A stretch of DNA of 41,765 nt from Pinisolibacter aquiterrae (GTDB lineage Bacteria > Pseudomonadota > Alphaproteobacteria > Rhizobiales > Ancalomicrobiaceae): contig NZ_JAFNIH010000040.1 of assembly GCF_019160155.1 (NCBI RefSeq), positions 1-41,765 on the forward strand, read 5' to 3'. A program made the translations under genes and the position numbers. Shown here piece by piece: positions 8,324-17,188 of this stretch. Each line of letters begins with the position of its first letter. The first letter of the stretch is position 1. The notes beneath the pieces were generated by a model. It worked only from the letters and a program-made list of their open reading frames with translations, was not told the DNA's origin and made no database searches.

Positions 8324-9937
8324 ATGACCCGATCCCGAGGACTCCACCGTCGAGCGCTCCTTGCGAGCGCCGCCTCACTCGTCGCCCTGCCCTTCGCCGG
8401 CATCGAGAGCCTCTCCGCCGCGCCCACGGGCGCCGGCGGCGGCACGTTGACCTACGCGGTCTTCCCCGAGCCGACCAGCCTCGTCGCCATCTCGACCAGT
8501 GGCGGCGGCGATCGCCTGGTCAGCGCCAAGGTCGTCGAAGGACTGTTCACCTACGACTTCGAACTGAAGCCGAAGCCGCAACTGGCGCTGTCGTGGTCGG
8601 CGACCCCCGACGGCCTCGAATACACCTTCAATCTGCGACCGAACGTGAAATGGCACGACGGCAAACCGTTCACCTCGGCGGACGTCGCCTTCTCGCTCCT
8701 GCTCGTCAAGGAGATCCACCCGCGCGGCCGGGCCACCTTCGCCAACGTCCGGGCGGTGCGCACCCCCGATCCGCTGACCGCCGTGGTCGTCCTGTCGGCC
8801 CCCGCTCCCTATCTCGTCTACGCGCTCGCCGCCGGCGAGACGCCGATCGTGCCGAAACACGTCTACGAGACCGGAGACCCACGCACCAATCCCGCCAATC
8901 AGGCGCCGATCGGCACGGGACCCTTCGTCTTCAAGAGTTGGGCGAAGGGCAGTCACGCCGTCTACGAGCGCAACCGCGACTATTGGGACGCCGGCAAACC
9001 GCATCTCGACCGGCTCGTCGTCCGCTTCATCCCCGACGCCGGCGCGCGCGCCGCCGCGCTGGAGAGCGGCGAAGTGGACATTTCCGGCGGCAACCCGGTC
9101 GCCCTCTCCGATCTCGATCGGCTGAAGGCGCTGCCGAACCTCGCCATCACCACGGAGGGCAACAACTACCAGCCGCAGCAGGTGCAGCTCGAGTTCAACG
9201 TCGCCAATCGGTACTTCAAGGATCAGCGGGTTCGGCAGGCGGTCGCCCATGCGCTCGATCGCAAGGTGATCGTCGACACCATCTACTTCGGCTACGCCAT
9301 CCCCGCGCCGTCGCCGATCAGCCCGCTCGACGCCCGCTTCTTCGATCCGACGGTGGAGACCTATCCGCTCGATCCGGCCAATGCCGAGGCGCTGCTCGAC
9401 GCCGCCGGTCTGCCAAGGGGTGCGAACGGCAACCGCTTCGCCGTCACCCTCGACTACAACCCCTTCGCACCCGAGCGCCTGCAACTCGCCTATTACGTCA
9501 AACAGGCGCTGGCGAAGATCGGCATCGACGTCACGATCCGCACCCAGGACTTCCCGACCTTCGTCAAGCGGGTCTACACGGATCGTGATTTCGATTTCGA
9601 GATCAACGGACTGTCGAACATCGTCGACCCCACCGTCGGCGTCCAGCGCGCCTATTGGTCGAAGAACATCATCAAGGGCGTGCCGTTCTCGAACGGATCG
9701 GGCTACTCGAACCCGGAGGTCGACCGGCTGCTCGAGGCGGCGGCGATCGAGCCGTCGCACGAAAAGCGCGTCCAGTTGTTCAACGCATTCCAGCAGATCG
9801 TCGCCCGCGAGGTGCCGTTGATCAATCTGGTCACCAAGCTCGCGGCGACCGTCTACAACCAGCGGGTCTCCGACCACACGGTGACCGGCGACGGCCTCGA
9901 GGGCAACTTCTCCGACGTCCGCGTCGCGGCGAAGTGA
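8324..9937 (+). CDS. ABC transporter substrate-binding protein, family 5 (peptide/opine/nickel type)
   Basis: Periplasmic ligand-binding protein of 537 residues, the usual size for DppA/OppA-type proteins. The N-terminus MTRSRGLHRRALLASAAS has twin arginines followed by a hydrophobic stretch, so export is probably Tat-dependent, with cleavage near Ala-Ala about residue 33-35. Typical family-5 text includes GLFTYDFELKPKPQLALSW, YTFNLRPNVKWHDGKPFTSADVAFS and the closing NLVTKLAATVYN. The ATG at 8324 is preferred because GGAAGGA lies about 10 bases upstream; GTG 8303 and ATG 8306 are in frame but lack support. The permease genes follow directly. Ligand class (peptide, opine, betaine or similar) cannot be decided from sequence alone. 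Confidence 0.93.
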   Translation: MTRSRGLHRRALLASAASLVALPFAGIESLSAAPTGAGGGTLTYAVFPEPTSLVAISTSGGGDRLVSAKVVEGLFTYDFELKPKPQLALSWSATPDGLEYTFNLRPNVKWHDGKPFTSADVAFSLLLVKEIHPRGRATFANVRAVRTPDPLTAVVVLSAPAPYLVYALAAGETPIVPKHVYETGDPRTNPANQAPIGTGPFVFKSWAKGSHAVYERNRDYWDAGKPHLDRLVVRFIPDAGARAAALESGEVDISGGNPVALSDLDRLKALPNLAITTEGNNYQPQQVQLEFNVANRYFKDQRVRQAVAHALDRKVIVDTIYFGYAIPAPSPISPLDARFFDPTVETYPLDPANAEALLDAAGLPRGANGNRFAVTLDYNPFAPERLQLAYYVKQALAKIGIDVTIRTQDFPTFVKRVYTDRDFDFEINGLSNIVDPTVGVQRAYWSKNIIKGVPFSNGSGYSNPEVDRLLEAAAIEPSHEKRVQLFNAFQQIVAREVPLINLVTKLAATVYNQRVSDHTVTGDGLEGNFSDVRVAAK

Positions 9938-10929
9938 GGCGCGAGACGGTGCGCGCCATCCTCGCCCCGCTGAAGGTGCTCGCCCACACGGTCCCGACGT
10001 CGGTCGGGATCGCCGTGGTGACCTTCCTGCTCGTGCAGCTCGCGCCGGGGGACGCCGTCGACGTGTTCGCCGGCGAATCCGGCGCGGCGACGGCGGAGAC
10101 CATGGCCGGCCTCCGGCGCGCGCTGGGGCTCGATCTGCCCCTGCTCGACCGTCTCCTGGCCCATCTCTCCGGTCTCGTCCGCTTCGATTTCGGATGTTCG
10201 ATCCGCTACAACGCGCCGGTCGCGAGCCTCGTCGCGGAGCGGCTGCCGAGCACGCTGGCGTTGATGGGCTGCGCCCTCGCCCTTGCGCTGGTCGTCGGCA
10301 TCCTGCTCGGGACGCTGATGGCCTGCACCGCCGGATCCTGGCTCGATCGCGGCCTCTCGGCGGTGATCCTGTTCTTCTATTCGGTGCCCGGCTTCTGGAT
10401 CGGCCTGATGTCGATCGTGTTCTTCGCCGTCCGGCTCGGCGTCCTGCCGACCGGGGGGATGGAGACGATCGGGGGCGACTTTTCCGGTCCGGGCGACGCG
10501 CTTCTCGACCGGCTGCGCCACATGGTGTTGCCGACGGTCTCGATGGCCCTCTTCTTCATCGCCATCTACGCGCGGCTGATGCGGTCCTCGACCTTGCAGG
10601 TATTGGGGCTCGACCACGTCCGGGTCGCCGCCGCCAAGGGACTGCCGCGATGGGTCGTGGTGCGGCGCCACGTGCTGCGCAACGCCCTGCTGCCGGTGAC
10701 CACAATGGCCGGTGTCCACATCGGCGCGATGCTCGGCGGGGCCATCGTCATCGAGACGGTGTTCAGTTGGCCGGGACTCGGCCGCCTCGCCTACGAGGCC
10801 CTGATGAGCCGGGACTTCAAGATCCTGCTCGCGATCCTGTTTCTCTCGTCGATCCTCGTGATGTTCACCAATGCGTTGGTCGATCTGCTCCAGCTGTGGC
10901 TCGACCCGCGCATCCGGAGGCGCCGATGA
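9934..10929 (+). CDS. ABC transporter permease, DppB-like
   Basis: First integral-membrane subunit of the family-5 importer, 331 residues with about six helices. It contains the N-terminal helix (IAVVTFLLVQLAPGDAVD), the DppB-type LGLDLPLLDRLLAHLSGLVRFDFG linker and the ATPase-contact loop KGLPRWVVVRRHVLRNALLP. The GTG at 9934 overlaps the binding-protein stop (GTGA), which suggests translational coupling; a second in-frame GTG at 9949 is possible. No strong ribosome site was found, consistent with coupling. Confidence 0.92.
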   Translation: MRRETVRAILAPLKVLAHTVPTSVGIAVVTFLLVQLAPGDAVDVFAGESGAATAETMAGLRRALGLDLPLLDRLLAHLSGLVRFDFGCSIRYNAPVASLVAERLPSTLALMGCALALALVVGILLGTLMACTAGSWLDRGLSAVILFFYSVPGFWIGLMSIVFFAVRLGVLPTGGMETIGGDFSGPGDALLDRLRHMVLPTVSMALFFIAIYARLMRSSTLQVLGLDHVRVAAAKGLPRWVVVRRHVLRNALLPVTTMAGVHIGAMLGGAIVIETVFSWPGLGRLAYEALMSRDFKILLAILFLSSILVMFTNALVDLLQLWLDPRIRRRR

Positions 10930-11831
10930 CCGCTCCTTCCCCGTCTGCTCCGGCCGCCGTCGCCGAGACGGCCGCGCGTCCGTCCCGCCCGACGATGCGC
11001 GCGCTCCGCGCCCTCGTCGGCTCGCGGCCGGCCGTCGCCGGGCTCGTCGTCCTCGGCCTCGTCGCTCTCGTCGCGATCCTCGCGCCGTTCGTCGCTCCGG
11101 GCGACCCTCTGGCGATGGTGGCCCGTCCCTTCGTTCGGCCGGGTGTGTCGGGCGCGGTGCCGCTCGGCTCCGACGCGCTCGGTCGCGACCTCTTCGCCGG
11201 CGTCGTCCACGGCGCCCGCGCCTCCCTGGTGATCGGCCTCGCCGCGACGGTGGTCGGTCTCCTGGTCGGTACTCTCGTCGGGGCCACGGCCGGCTATTTC
11301 GGAGGTCGCGCCGATCTCGTCCTGGTGCGCCTGATCGAGCTCTTCCAGACGATCCCGAACTTCGTGCTGGTGGTCGTCATGGTCGCGATCGTCCAGCCGA
11401 CGATCGTCACCATCACCCTCGCCATCGGCATCGTCTCGTGGCCGCCGGTCGCCCGCCTCGTCCGAGCGGAGTTCCGCGCGCTCGGCGCTCGCGACTTCGT
11501 CCTCGCGGCCCGCGCCGCCGGCTGCGGCGATCTCCACATGATGCTGCGCGAGATCCTGCCGAATGCGCTGCCGCCGGTGATCTCCACCGCCTCGGTGATG
11601 GTCGCCTCCGCGATCCTGATGGAATCCGCCCTCTCCTTCCTCGGCATGGGCGATCCCAATCTGGTCAGTTGGGGGGCGATGGTGGGCGCCGGGCGGGATT
11701 CGCTGCGCTCGGCCTGGCACGTCTCCGCCGTTCCCGGCCTCGCCATCGTCGTCGTCGTGCTGGCGCTCAACTTCGTCGGCGAAGGATTGGAAGAGGCGTT
11801 CGATCCGCGCCGCACGGGAGAGCGCCGATGA
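10926..11831 (+). CDS. ABC transporter permease, DppC-like
   Basis: Second membrane subunit, 301 residues. A cytoplasmic Ala/Pro-rich N-terminus precedes the first helix (AVAGLVVLGLVALVAILAPFVAP), followed by the DppC signature HPLGSDALGRDLF-like text (here VPLGSDALGRDLFAGVVHGARASL) and the coupling loop REILPNALPPVI. The ATG at 10926 overlaps the stop of the preceding permease (ATGA). Confidence 0.93.
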   Translation: MTAPSPSAPAAVAETAARPSRPTMRALRALVGSRPAVAGLVVLGLVALVAILAPFVAPGDPLAMVARPFVRPGVSGAVPLGSDALGRDLFAGVVHGARASLVIGLAATVVGLLVGTLVGATAGYFGGRADLVLVRLIELFQTIPNFVLVVVMVAIVQPTIVTITLAIGIVSWPPVARLVRAEFRALGARDFVLAARAAGCGDLHMMLREILPNALPPVISTASVMVASAILMESALSFLGMGDPNLVSWGAMVGAGRDSLRSAWHVSAVPGLAIVVVVLALNFVGEGLEEAFDPRRTGERR

Positions 11832-12823
11832 CGCGCGCGCCCCTTCTGCTGGTCGACGGTCTCTCCGTCGCCTTCCCCACCGCGACCCCGGTCCGCGACG
11901 TCGGCTTCACGGTCGGCGAGGGCGAGACGGTCGCGCTGGTCGGCGAGTCCGGTTCGGGCAAGTCACTGGTCGCCTCGTCGCTTCTACGCCTCCTGCCGGC
12001 CGGCGGCCGGATCGTCGGCGGGGCCGTTCGTTTCGAGGGCACCGACGTCACCCGTTCGACCGAGGCGGAGCTGACGCACCTGCGCGGGCGCCGGATCGCC
12101 ATGGTCTTCCAGGAGCCGGCGACGGCGCTCGACCCGGTCATGACCATCGGCCGGCAGGTCGCCGAAGTGATCGAATGGCACGAAGGGGCGTCGAGACGCG
12201 CGGCGCGGGCGCGGGCGATCGAGTTGCTCGATCTCGTCCGCCTGCCCGATCCGTCCCGCCGGGTCGACTCCTATCCGCACGAGCTCTCCGGCGGCCAGCG
12301 GCAACGGGTGATGATCGCCATGGCGATCGCCTGCCGGCCGAAACTCGTCGTCGCCGACGAGCCGACCACCGCCCTCGACGTGACCATCCAGGCCCAGGTG
12401 CTCGAGCTTCTCGACCGGCTGCGTCGCGAACTCTCGATGGGGGTGCTGCTGATCAGCCACGATCTCGGGGTGGTCGGCCAATGGGCCGACCGAGTGGTGG
12501 TGCTCTATGCCGGCCGCAAGCTCGAGGAATTGCCGGCGGAACGGCTCTTCGACGGCGCCCGCCATCCCTACACACGGGGTCTCCTGGCCGCGTCGCCGCG
12601 ACCGTCCGCCCTCGGCGCGGATGGTCTCCTCACCGAGATTCCGGGGCAGATCGACGGGGCCGATCGCCTGCCCGGCTGCCCCTTCTCGCCGCGCTGCGCC
12701 CTCGCCCGACCGAGTTGCGACGACCGGATGCCGGACCTCGTCGCGGTCGGACCGGAGCACACGGTCGCCTGTCCTGTCGCACCTCGGGGAGGGATCGCCG
12801 ATGCCGTTGCTGTCGGTCGTTGA
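11828..12823 (+). CDS. ABC transporter ATP-binding protein, DppD-like
   Basis: First nucleotide-binding subunit, 331 residues. It has Walker A GESGSGKS (about 41-48), signature LSGGQRQRV, Walker B LVVADEPTTALD and the switch His in LLISHDLGVV. The C-terminal oligopeptide-transporter extension carries the cysteine-containing CPFSPRCALARPSCDD segment, which in related proteins binds an iron-sulfur cluster. The ATG at 11828 overlaps the previous stop (ATGA). Confidence 0.94.
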   Translation: MTRAPLLLVDGLSVAFPTATPVRDVGFTVGEGETVALVGESGSGKSLVASSLLRLLPAGGRIVGGAVRFEGTDVTRSTEAELTHLRGRRIAMVFQEPATALDPVMTIGRQVAEVIEWHEGASRRAARARAIELLDLVRLPDPSRRVDSYPHELSGGQRQRVMIAMAIACRPKLVVADEPTTALDVTIQAQVLELLDRLRRELSMGVLLISHDLGVVGQWADRVVVLYAGRKLEELPAERLFDGARHPYTRGLLAASPRPSALGADGLLTEIPGQIDGADRLPGCPFSPRCALARPSCDDRMPDLVAVGPEHTVACPVAPRGGIADAVAVGR

Positions 12824-13772
12824 CCTCGCCGTCTCCTACGGTTCGGGGCGAGATCGCCTTCGGGCGGTCGACGGCGTCTCCCTCGAAGTCGGACGGGGCG
12901 AGACGGTGGCCCTGGTCGGCGAATCCGGCTGCGGCAAGTCGACCCTCGGCCGCGCCGTGCTGCGGCTCGAGCCGGTCGAGCGCGGTCGGATCGATTTCGA
13001 CGGAACCGATCTCGTCGGGCTCGGGGCGCACGCGCTGAAACGTCTGCGGCCCCGTCTGCAGATCGTCTTCCAAGATCCCTTGGGGTCGCTCAATCCGCGT
13101 CTCACGATCGGCGAGACGCTCGCCGTCCCACTCGCCGTCCAGGGGATCGGCAGGGCCGAACGGCACGAGCGGGTCGGCGCGATGCTCGCCGAGGTCGGCC
13201 TGCCGGTCGGCTCGGACCGGCTCTATCCGCACGAGTTCTCCGGCGGCCAACGCCAGCGCGTCGCCATTGCCCGAGCGCTCGTCTCGAAGCCGGATCTGGT
13301 CGTCTGCGACGAGCCCGTGTCCGCCCTCGATCTCTCGGTGCAGGCCCAGATCCTCAATCTGCTCGTCCGGCTGAAGCGGGAGTTCGGGCTCGCCTATCTC
13401 TTCGTCTCGCACGACTTGGCCGTCGTTCGCCACATCGCCGACCGGGTACTGGTGATGTATCTCGGCCGGGTGGTGGAGAGCGCGCCGAGCGAGGCGCTCT
13501 GGTCGCGCCCTCTCCATCCCTACACCCGCGCGCTGATCGAAGCGGTCCCCGATCCCGCCCGCCGCCGCCCCGCCGTGCCGCTCGCCGGCGATCTGCCGGA
13601 CCCGCGCAATCCGCCGTCCGGCTGCCGATTCCGCAGCCGCTGCCCGATCGCGACCGCCCGCTGCGCCGAGGAGGACCCCGGCGTCCGCGAGATCGAACCC
13701 GGGCATGCCGTCGCCTGTCATCTCGCGCCGACGGGCTCGTTCGAAACCACCGTCCGAGGAGGCACCCCATGA
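12801..13772 (+). CDS. ABC transporter ATP-binding protein, DppF-like
   Basis: Second nucleotide-binding subunit, 323 residues, with Walker A GESGCGKSTLG, signature FSGGQRQRV, Walker B LVVCDEPVSALD and switch His in LFVSHDLAVV. A C-terminal oligopeptide-type Cys segment (CRFRSRCPIATARC) is present. The start at 12801 is set by GGGGAGGG about 6-12 bases upstream and by the product beginning MPLLSVVDLAVSYGSG; it overlaps the end of the previous gene by 23 bases. With the preceding four genes it completes a five-part importer. Confidence 0.94.
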   Translation: MPLLSVVDLAVSYGSGRDRLRAVDGVSLEVGRGETVALVGESGCGKSTLGRAVLRLEPVERGRIDFDGTDLVGLGAHALKRLRPRLQIVFQDPLGSLNPRLTIGETLAVPLAVQGIGRAERHERVGAMLAEVGLPVGSDRLYPHEFSGGQRQRVAIARALVSKPDLVVCDEPVSALDLSVQAQILNLLVRLKREFGLAYLFVSHDLAVVRHIADRVLVMYLGRVVESAPSEALWSRPLHPYTRALIEAVPDPARRRPAVPLAGDLPDPRNPPSGCRFRSRCPIATARCAEEDPGVREIEPGHAVACHLAPTGSFETTVRGGTP

Positions 13773-14470
13773 GCGAACCGGACGACGTCACGGGCCTGAT
13801 GGCCATCCTCTGTGCTCGCGAGATCCGGCCCGGTGACCGCTTCGGGATCGGTGTCGCCTCGCCGATCCCGAGCCTCGGCGCGCGGATCGCTCTGTCGCTC
13901 GGCGCGCGCGACGCGATCCCGATCGGCCGCAATCTGCCGGGCGGCGTGCCGCTCGCCGGGTCTCTCGACTTCACGGCGATGGTGCTGCAGGGGCGGGTCG
14001 ACCTCTTCTTTCTGTCCGCCGCCCAGATCGACGCGACCGGCGCGATCAATCTCCAATACGTGGGCGACGGAGAGAGGCGGCGCGCCTTCTTCGGGGCCTT
14101 CGCGGCGCCGCTCTACTATCCGGCGGTCGGTCGCACCGTCCTCTTCCGCGAGGAACACAGTCCGAGGACCTTCGTCGAGCGGGTCGACTGGGTGACCGCG
14201 ACGCCTCCGGAGGCGCCGCGCCACGACCGGCCGGTGGTCGTGGTGACGCCGAAGGCGGTGCTGAGGTTCTCCTCGGCGCGCGGGGGCTTCGAACTCGAGT
14301 CCTTTCATCCCGGCGAGACGATCGCCTCGGTTCGCGACGCGACCGGCTTCGATCTGCCGGCCGCCGCCGAGGTGCACGAGACCCCGGCGCCGAGCGCGGC
14401 CGAACGCGCGCTTCTCGCTCGGTTCCGCGCCGAGACCGCGTCTTCCCCATCCGATCCCGGCAAGGCCTGA
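13769..14470 (+). CDS. CoA-transferase subunit B-like protein lacking the usual catalytic Glu
   Basis: Beta subunit matching the alpha subunit at 7394; 233 residues. Family text includes GDRFGIGVASPIPSLGARIALSL (22-44), FFLSAAQIDATGAINLQYVGD (80-100) and a closing ESFHPGETIASVRDATGFDLP. In glutaconate CoA-transferase the active-site glutamate lies in a VESG-like strand just after the first helix; here that strand reads IPIGRN (residues 50-55) with no Glu. The cholesterol-ring hydrolase IpdAB is a known relative whose beta subunit also lacks this Glu and which hydrolyses rather than transfers, so a hydrolase role is a serious alternative. The alignment was made by eye. The ATG at 13769 overlaps the DppF-like stop (ATGA), tying synthesis to the transporter. 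Confidence 0.78.
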   Translation: MSEPDDVTGLMAILCAREIRPGDRFGIGVASPIPSLGARIALSLGARDAIPIGRNLPGGVPLAGSLDFTAMVLQGRVDLFFLSAAQIDATGAINLQYVGDGERRRAFFGAFAAPLYYPAVGRTVLFREEHSPRTFVERVDWVTATPPEAPRHDRPVVVVTPKAVLRFSSARGGFELESFHPGETIASVRDATGFDLPAAAEVHETPAPSAAERALLARFRAETASSPSDPGKA

Positions 14471-14473
14471 CAC

Positions 14474-15730
14474 ATGACCGAAACCTCCTCCTCCGAAGCG
14501 CGAGGGCCGTGGTGCCCCCCCGATCCGACCGACGAGCGGCCGCTCGCGGGGCTGCGCATTCTCGAACTCGCCACCATCATCGCCGGGCCCTTCGCCGGCA
14601 TGTTGTTGGCCGATTTCGGGGCCGACGTGATCAAGGTCGAACACCCCGCCGGCGACCCGGCGCGGGCGCTCGGCAACAAGAAGAACGGCTCGGCTCTGGA
14701 TTGGAAACGGCTCGCCCGCAACAAGCGGCTCGTCGCTCTCGACCTGCACGATCCCGAGGCCCAGGCCACGGTGCGCGGACTGGCGGCCTCGGCCGACGTG
14801 GTGATCGAGAACTTCCGGCCGGGCACGCTGGAGCGCTGGGGGCTCGGTTGGGACCGGCTCTCGGCCGACAATCCCGGTCTCGTGCTGCTGCGGGTCACCG
14901 GCTGGGGGCAGGACGGGCCCTATGCGCCGCGACCGGGCTTCGGTTCGATCACCGAGGCCATGGCCGGCTTCGCGGCGATCAACGGCGACCGGGACGGACC
15001 GCCGCTGCTGCCCCCGTTCGGCCTCGCCGATCACCTCTCGGGCCTCTACGGCGCCTTCTCGATCCTGACCGCGCTCAGGGAACGCGACCGCTCCGGCCGG
15101 GGACAGGTGATCGATCTCGCGATCTACGAGAGTCTCTTCTCGATCCTCGGCTCGATGGTGATCGACTACGACCAGCTCGGTTTCGTCCAAGAGCGGATGG
15201 GCAACCGGGTCCACTACTCCGCGCCGCGCAACGTCTACCGCACCGCCGACGACGAATGGGTGGCCCTCTCCGGCAGCACGCCGAACACCGCGCGGCGGGT
15301 CTTCACGGTGATCGGGCGCCCGGAGCTCGCCGACGATCCGCGCTTCGTCGACAACGCCGCCCGGCTCGCCCACGCCGACGAACTCGACGCCCTGGTCGCG
15401 GAGTGGATCGGCGCCCATCCGCTCGACGAGGTGCTCACCCGATTCGAGCAGGCGGAAGTGGCTCTGGCGCCGGTGCAGGCGATGGACCGGATCTTCACCG
15501 ATCCTCATTTTCTCGCACGCGAAGCGATCGTCTCGGTGCCCGATCCCGAGCTGGGACCGATCCGGATGCAGGGCGTGTTTCCGAAGCTGACCCGGACCCC
15601 CGGTCGGATCGCCTGGGCCGGTCGCCACCGCGACGCGGATCGCGCGGCGGTGCTCTCCGGGGGCGAGCCCGCCGCCGAAAGCGCCTCGCCCGAGGGATCG
15701 CCGTCTCGCGGCGGCGGCGTCGCGCCATGA
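14474..15730 (+). CDS. CaiB/BaiF family (type III) CoA-transferase
   Basis: Moves CoA between acyl groups by the formyl-CoA-transferase mechanism; 418 residues. The opening PLAGLRILELATIIAGPFAGMLLADFGADVIKVEHP (24-58) is diagnostic. NKRLVALDLHDPE, VVIENFRPGTLERWGLGW and LRVTGWGQDGPY follow. The catalytic Asp is probably Asp186 in PFGLADHLSG. It starts three bases after the preceding stop and ends in the ATGA overlap with the oxidoreductase gene. Having both a type I-like and a type III enzyme in one transcript suggests that an acid is activated by one of them and its product is processed or recycled by the other; substrates are unknown. The last 25 residues are low-complexity and probably disordered. 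Confidence 0.93.
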   Translation: MTETSSSEARGPWCPPDPTDERPLAGLRILELATIIAGPFAGMLLADFGADVIKVEHPAGDPARALGNKKNGSALDWKRLARNKRLVALDLHDPEAQATVRGLAASADVVIENFRPGTLERWGLGWDRLSADNPGLVLLRVTGWGQDGPYAPRPGFGSITEAMAGFAAINGDRDGPPLLPPFGLADHLSGLYGAFSILTALRERDRSGRGQVIDLAIYESLFSILGSMVIDYDQLGFVQERMGNRVHYSAPRNVYRTADDEWVALSGSTPNTARRVFTVIGRPELADDPRFVDNAARLAHADELDALVAEWIGAHPLDEVLTRFEQAEVALAPVQAMDRIFTDPHFLAREAIVSVPDPELGPIRMQGVFPKLTRTPGRIAWAGRHRDADRAAVLSGGEPAAESASPEGSPSRGGGVAP

Positions 15731-16875
15731 GAGATCCCGTCGACGTGCTCGTGGTCGGGGGCGGCATCCACGGCCTCTCCTCGGCCCTCCATCTCGCCCG
15801 TCGCGGCGCGCGTGTCGTGCTCCTGGAAAAGGATCGCGTCGCGCGCCATGCCTCGGGGGTGAACTTCGGCGGCATTCGCCGGCTGATGCGCGACGAGGCC
15901 GAGGTGCCGCTCGCCCTCGAGGCGATCGAAAGGTGGCACCACGTCGCCGACCTTCTCGGCGCCCCGTGCGGCTTCGTCGCCAACGGGCAGTTGGTGATCG
16001 CCGAGGCGGAGGCCGACTTCGAGCGCCTGAAGCGGCGCGCGGCGCGGATGCGGTCGCTCGGCTGGACGCACGAGCAGTTGATCGAGGGCGACGACCTCTT
16101 CGAACTGGTGCCGGCCGCCGCGCGCCATTGCCGAGGCGGGCTCCACGCGCCGGGGGACGGCTCGATCAATCCCTTCGTCGCGGCGACCGCCTTCCGTCGC
16201 GCCGTCGAGGCCGCCGGAGCGACGATCCACGAAGGGGTCACGGTCGAGGCGATCGCCCGGCACGGCGACCATTGGCAGGCGACCACGGCAGGCGAGATCT
16301 TCCGCGCCCGCCATCTCGTCAATGCCGGTGGCGCCTGGGCCGGCCGGCTCGCCGCCTCGATCGGGGAGCCGGTGCCGGTGGAGGTGATCTCGCCGATGCT
16401 GACGGTCACCACGCCGCGTCCGGCCTTCCTCGGCCCCGTCGTGCTCGGTGTCACGCGGCGCTGTTCGATCCGGCAGGCGCCCAACGGCACGGTGCTGGTC
16501 GGCGGGGCTTATCAAGGCCGCCCCGACCTCGCCACCGGCCTCGCCCGCGTCGACCATCGCAATCTGAAGACCAACGCGCAGGCGGTTCTCGGTCTCTTTC
16601 CCTCGATGCGCGACGCCGCGATCGTCCGGACCTGGTCGGGGATCGAGGCGCGCACGTCGGACGATCTTCCGATTCTCGGTCCGAGCGAGACCGAGCCCGA
16701 TCTCGTCCACGCCTTCGGCTTTTCCGCCCACGGCTTCGCTCTCGGCCCGGTCACCGGCGAAATCGTCGCCGATCTCGTCGTCGACGGCACCACGCGCCAC
16801 CCGATCCGGCCGTTCCGAATCGGTCGCTTCACCCTGACCGACGCGGACGAGATCGTCGCCCGCATCCGCTTCTGA
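15727..16875 (+). CDS. FAD-dependent oxidoreductase, DAO family (OoxB/HcnC/LhpB-like beta subunit)
   Basis: Catalytic flavin subunit of 382 residues that oxidises a secondary or tertiary amine or D-amino acid in known relatives. The dinucleotide motif VLVVGGGIHGLSSALHLARRG is at residues 7-27, GVNFGGIRRLMRDEAEVPL follows as in sarcosine oxidase beta and HcnC types, and the C-terminal SGIEARTSDDLPILGPSE and FSAHGFALGPVTGE stretches complete the DAO fold. The ATG at 15727 overlaps the CaiB stop (ATGA). A [2Fe-2S] protein and a second FAD protein follow, giving the three-subunit arrangement of opine oxidase (OoxA/OoxX/OoxB), D-hydroxyproline dehydrogenase and hydrogen cyanide synthase. Absence of cyanide-synthesis context and presence of an importer favour catabolism. 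Confidence 0.9.
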   Translation: MRDPVDVLVVGGGIHGLSSALHLARRGARVVLLEKDRVARHASGVNFGGIRRLMRDEAEVPLALEAIERWHHVADLLGAPCGFVANGQLVIAEAEADFERLKRRAARMRSLGWTHEQLIEGDDLFELVPAAARHCRGGLHAPGDGSINPFVAATAFRRAVEAAGATIHEGVTVEAIARHGDHWQATTAGEIFRARHLVNAGGAWAGRLAASIGEPVPVEVISPMLTVTTPRPAFLGPVVLGVTRRCSIRQAPNGTVLVGGAYQGRPDLATGLARVDHRNLKTNAQAVLGLFPSMRDAAIVRTWSGIEARTSDDLPILGPSETEPDLVHAFGFSAHGFALGPVTGEIVADLVVDGTTRHPIRPFRIGRFTLTDADEIVARIRF

Positions 16876-16888
16876 TCGGAGGATCGCG

Positions 16889-17188
16889 ATGTTCCGCAGA
16901 CCGACCGACCTCGCCGAACGAGCGCCCCTCGCCTTCGTCTGCGACGGCCGCCCACTCACCGGCCGTGTCGGCGACACGGTCGCGGCCGCCCTGCTCGTCG
17001 CCGGCGTGGCGCATCGGCGCGACGCCGGGACGGGGGCACCGCGCGGTCCCTATTGTCTCATGGGCGCCTGCCAGGAGTGCCGCGTGACGATCGACGGCGT
17101 TTCGGATCGGCGCGCCTGCCGAGAAACGCTCGCCGAAGGGATGGTGATCGAGACGCGCTCGCCGCTCGACCGGAAGGAAATCCCATGA
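16889..17188 (+). CDS. Small [2Fe-2S] subunit (OoxX/HcnA-like)
   Basis: Electron-transfer subunit of 99 residues with a plant-ferredoxin-like (Fer2_4) fold. Four cysteines occur at 56, 61, 64 and 77 in the pattern C-x4-C-x2-C-x12-C (YCLMGACQECRVTIDG...RRAC), the cluster ligands of this family. GGAGGATCG precedes the ATG at 16889 by about 5 bases. It lies between the two flavin subunits, 13 bases after the beta-subunit stop and overlapping the next gene by ATGA. In sarcosine oxidase alpha the same domain is fused to the N-terminus, so a separate small gene is a family hallmark of opine oxidase-type enzymes. Confidence 0.92.
   Translation: MFRRPTDLAERAPLAFVCDGRPLTGRVGDTVAAALLVAGVAHRRDAGTGAPRGPYCLMGACQECRVTIDGVSDRRACRETLAEGMVIETRSPLDRKEIP

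Noticed and set aside
14509-15726. Upstream extension of the DAO-family oxidoreductase frame
   Set aside because: The frame is open through the CaiB gene, but this part is out-of-frame shadow with Arg-rich text; the real start is the ATGA overlap at 15727.
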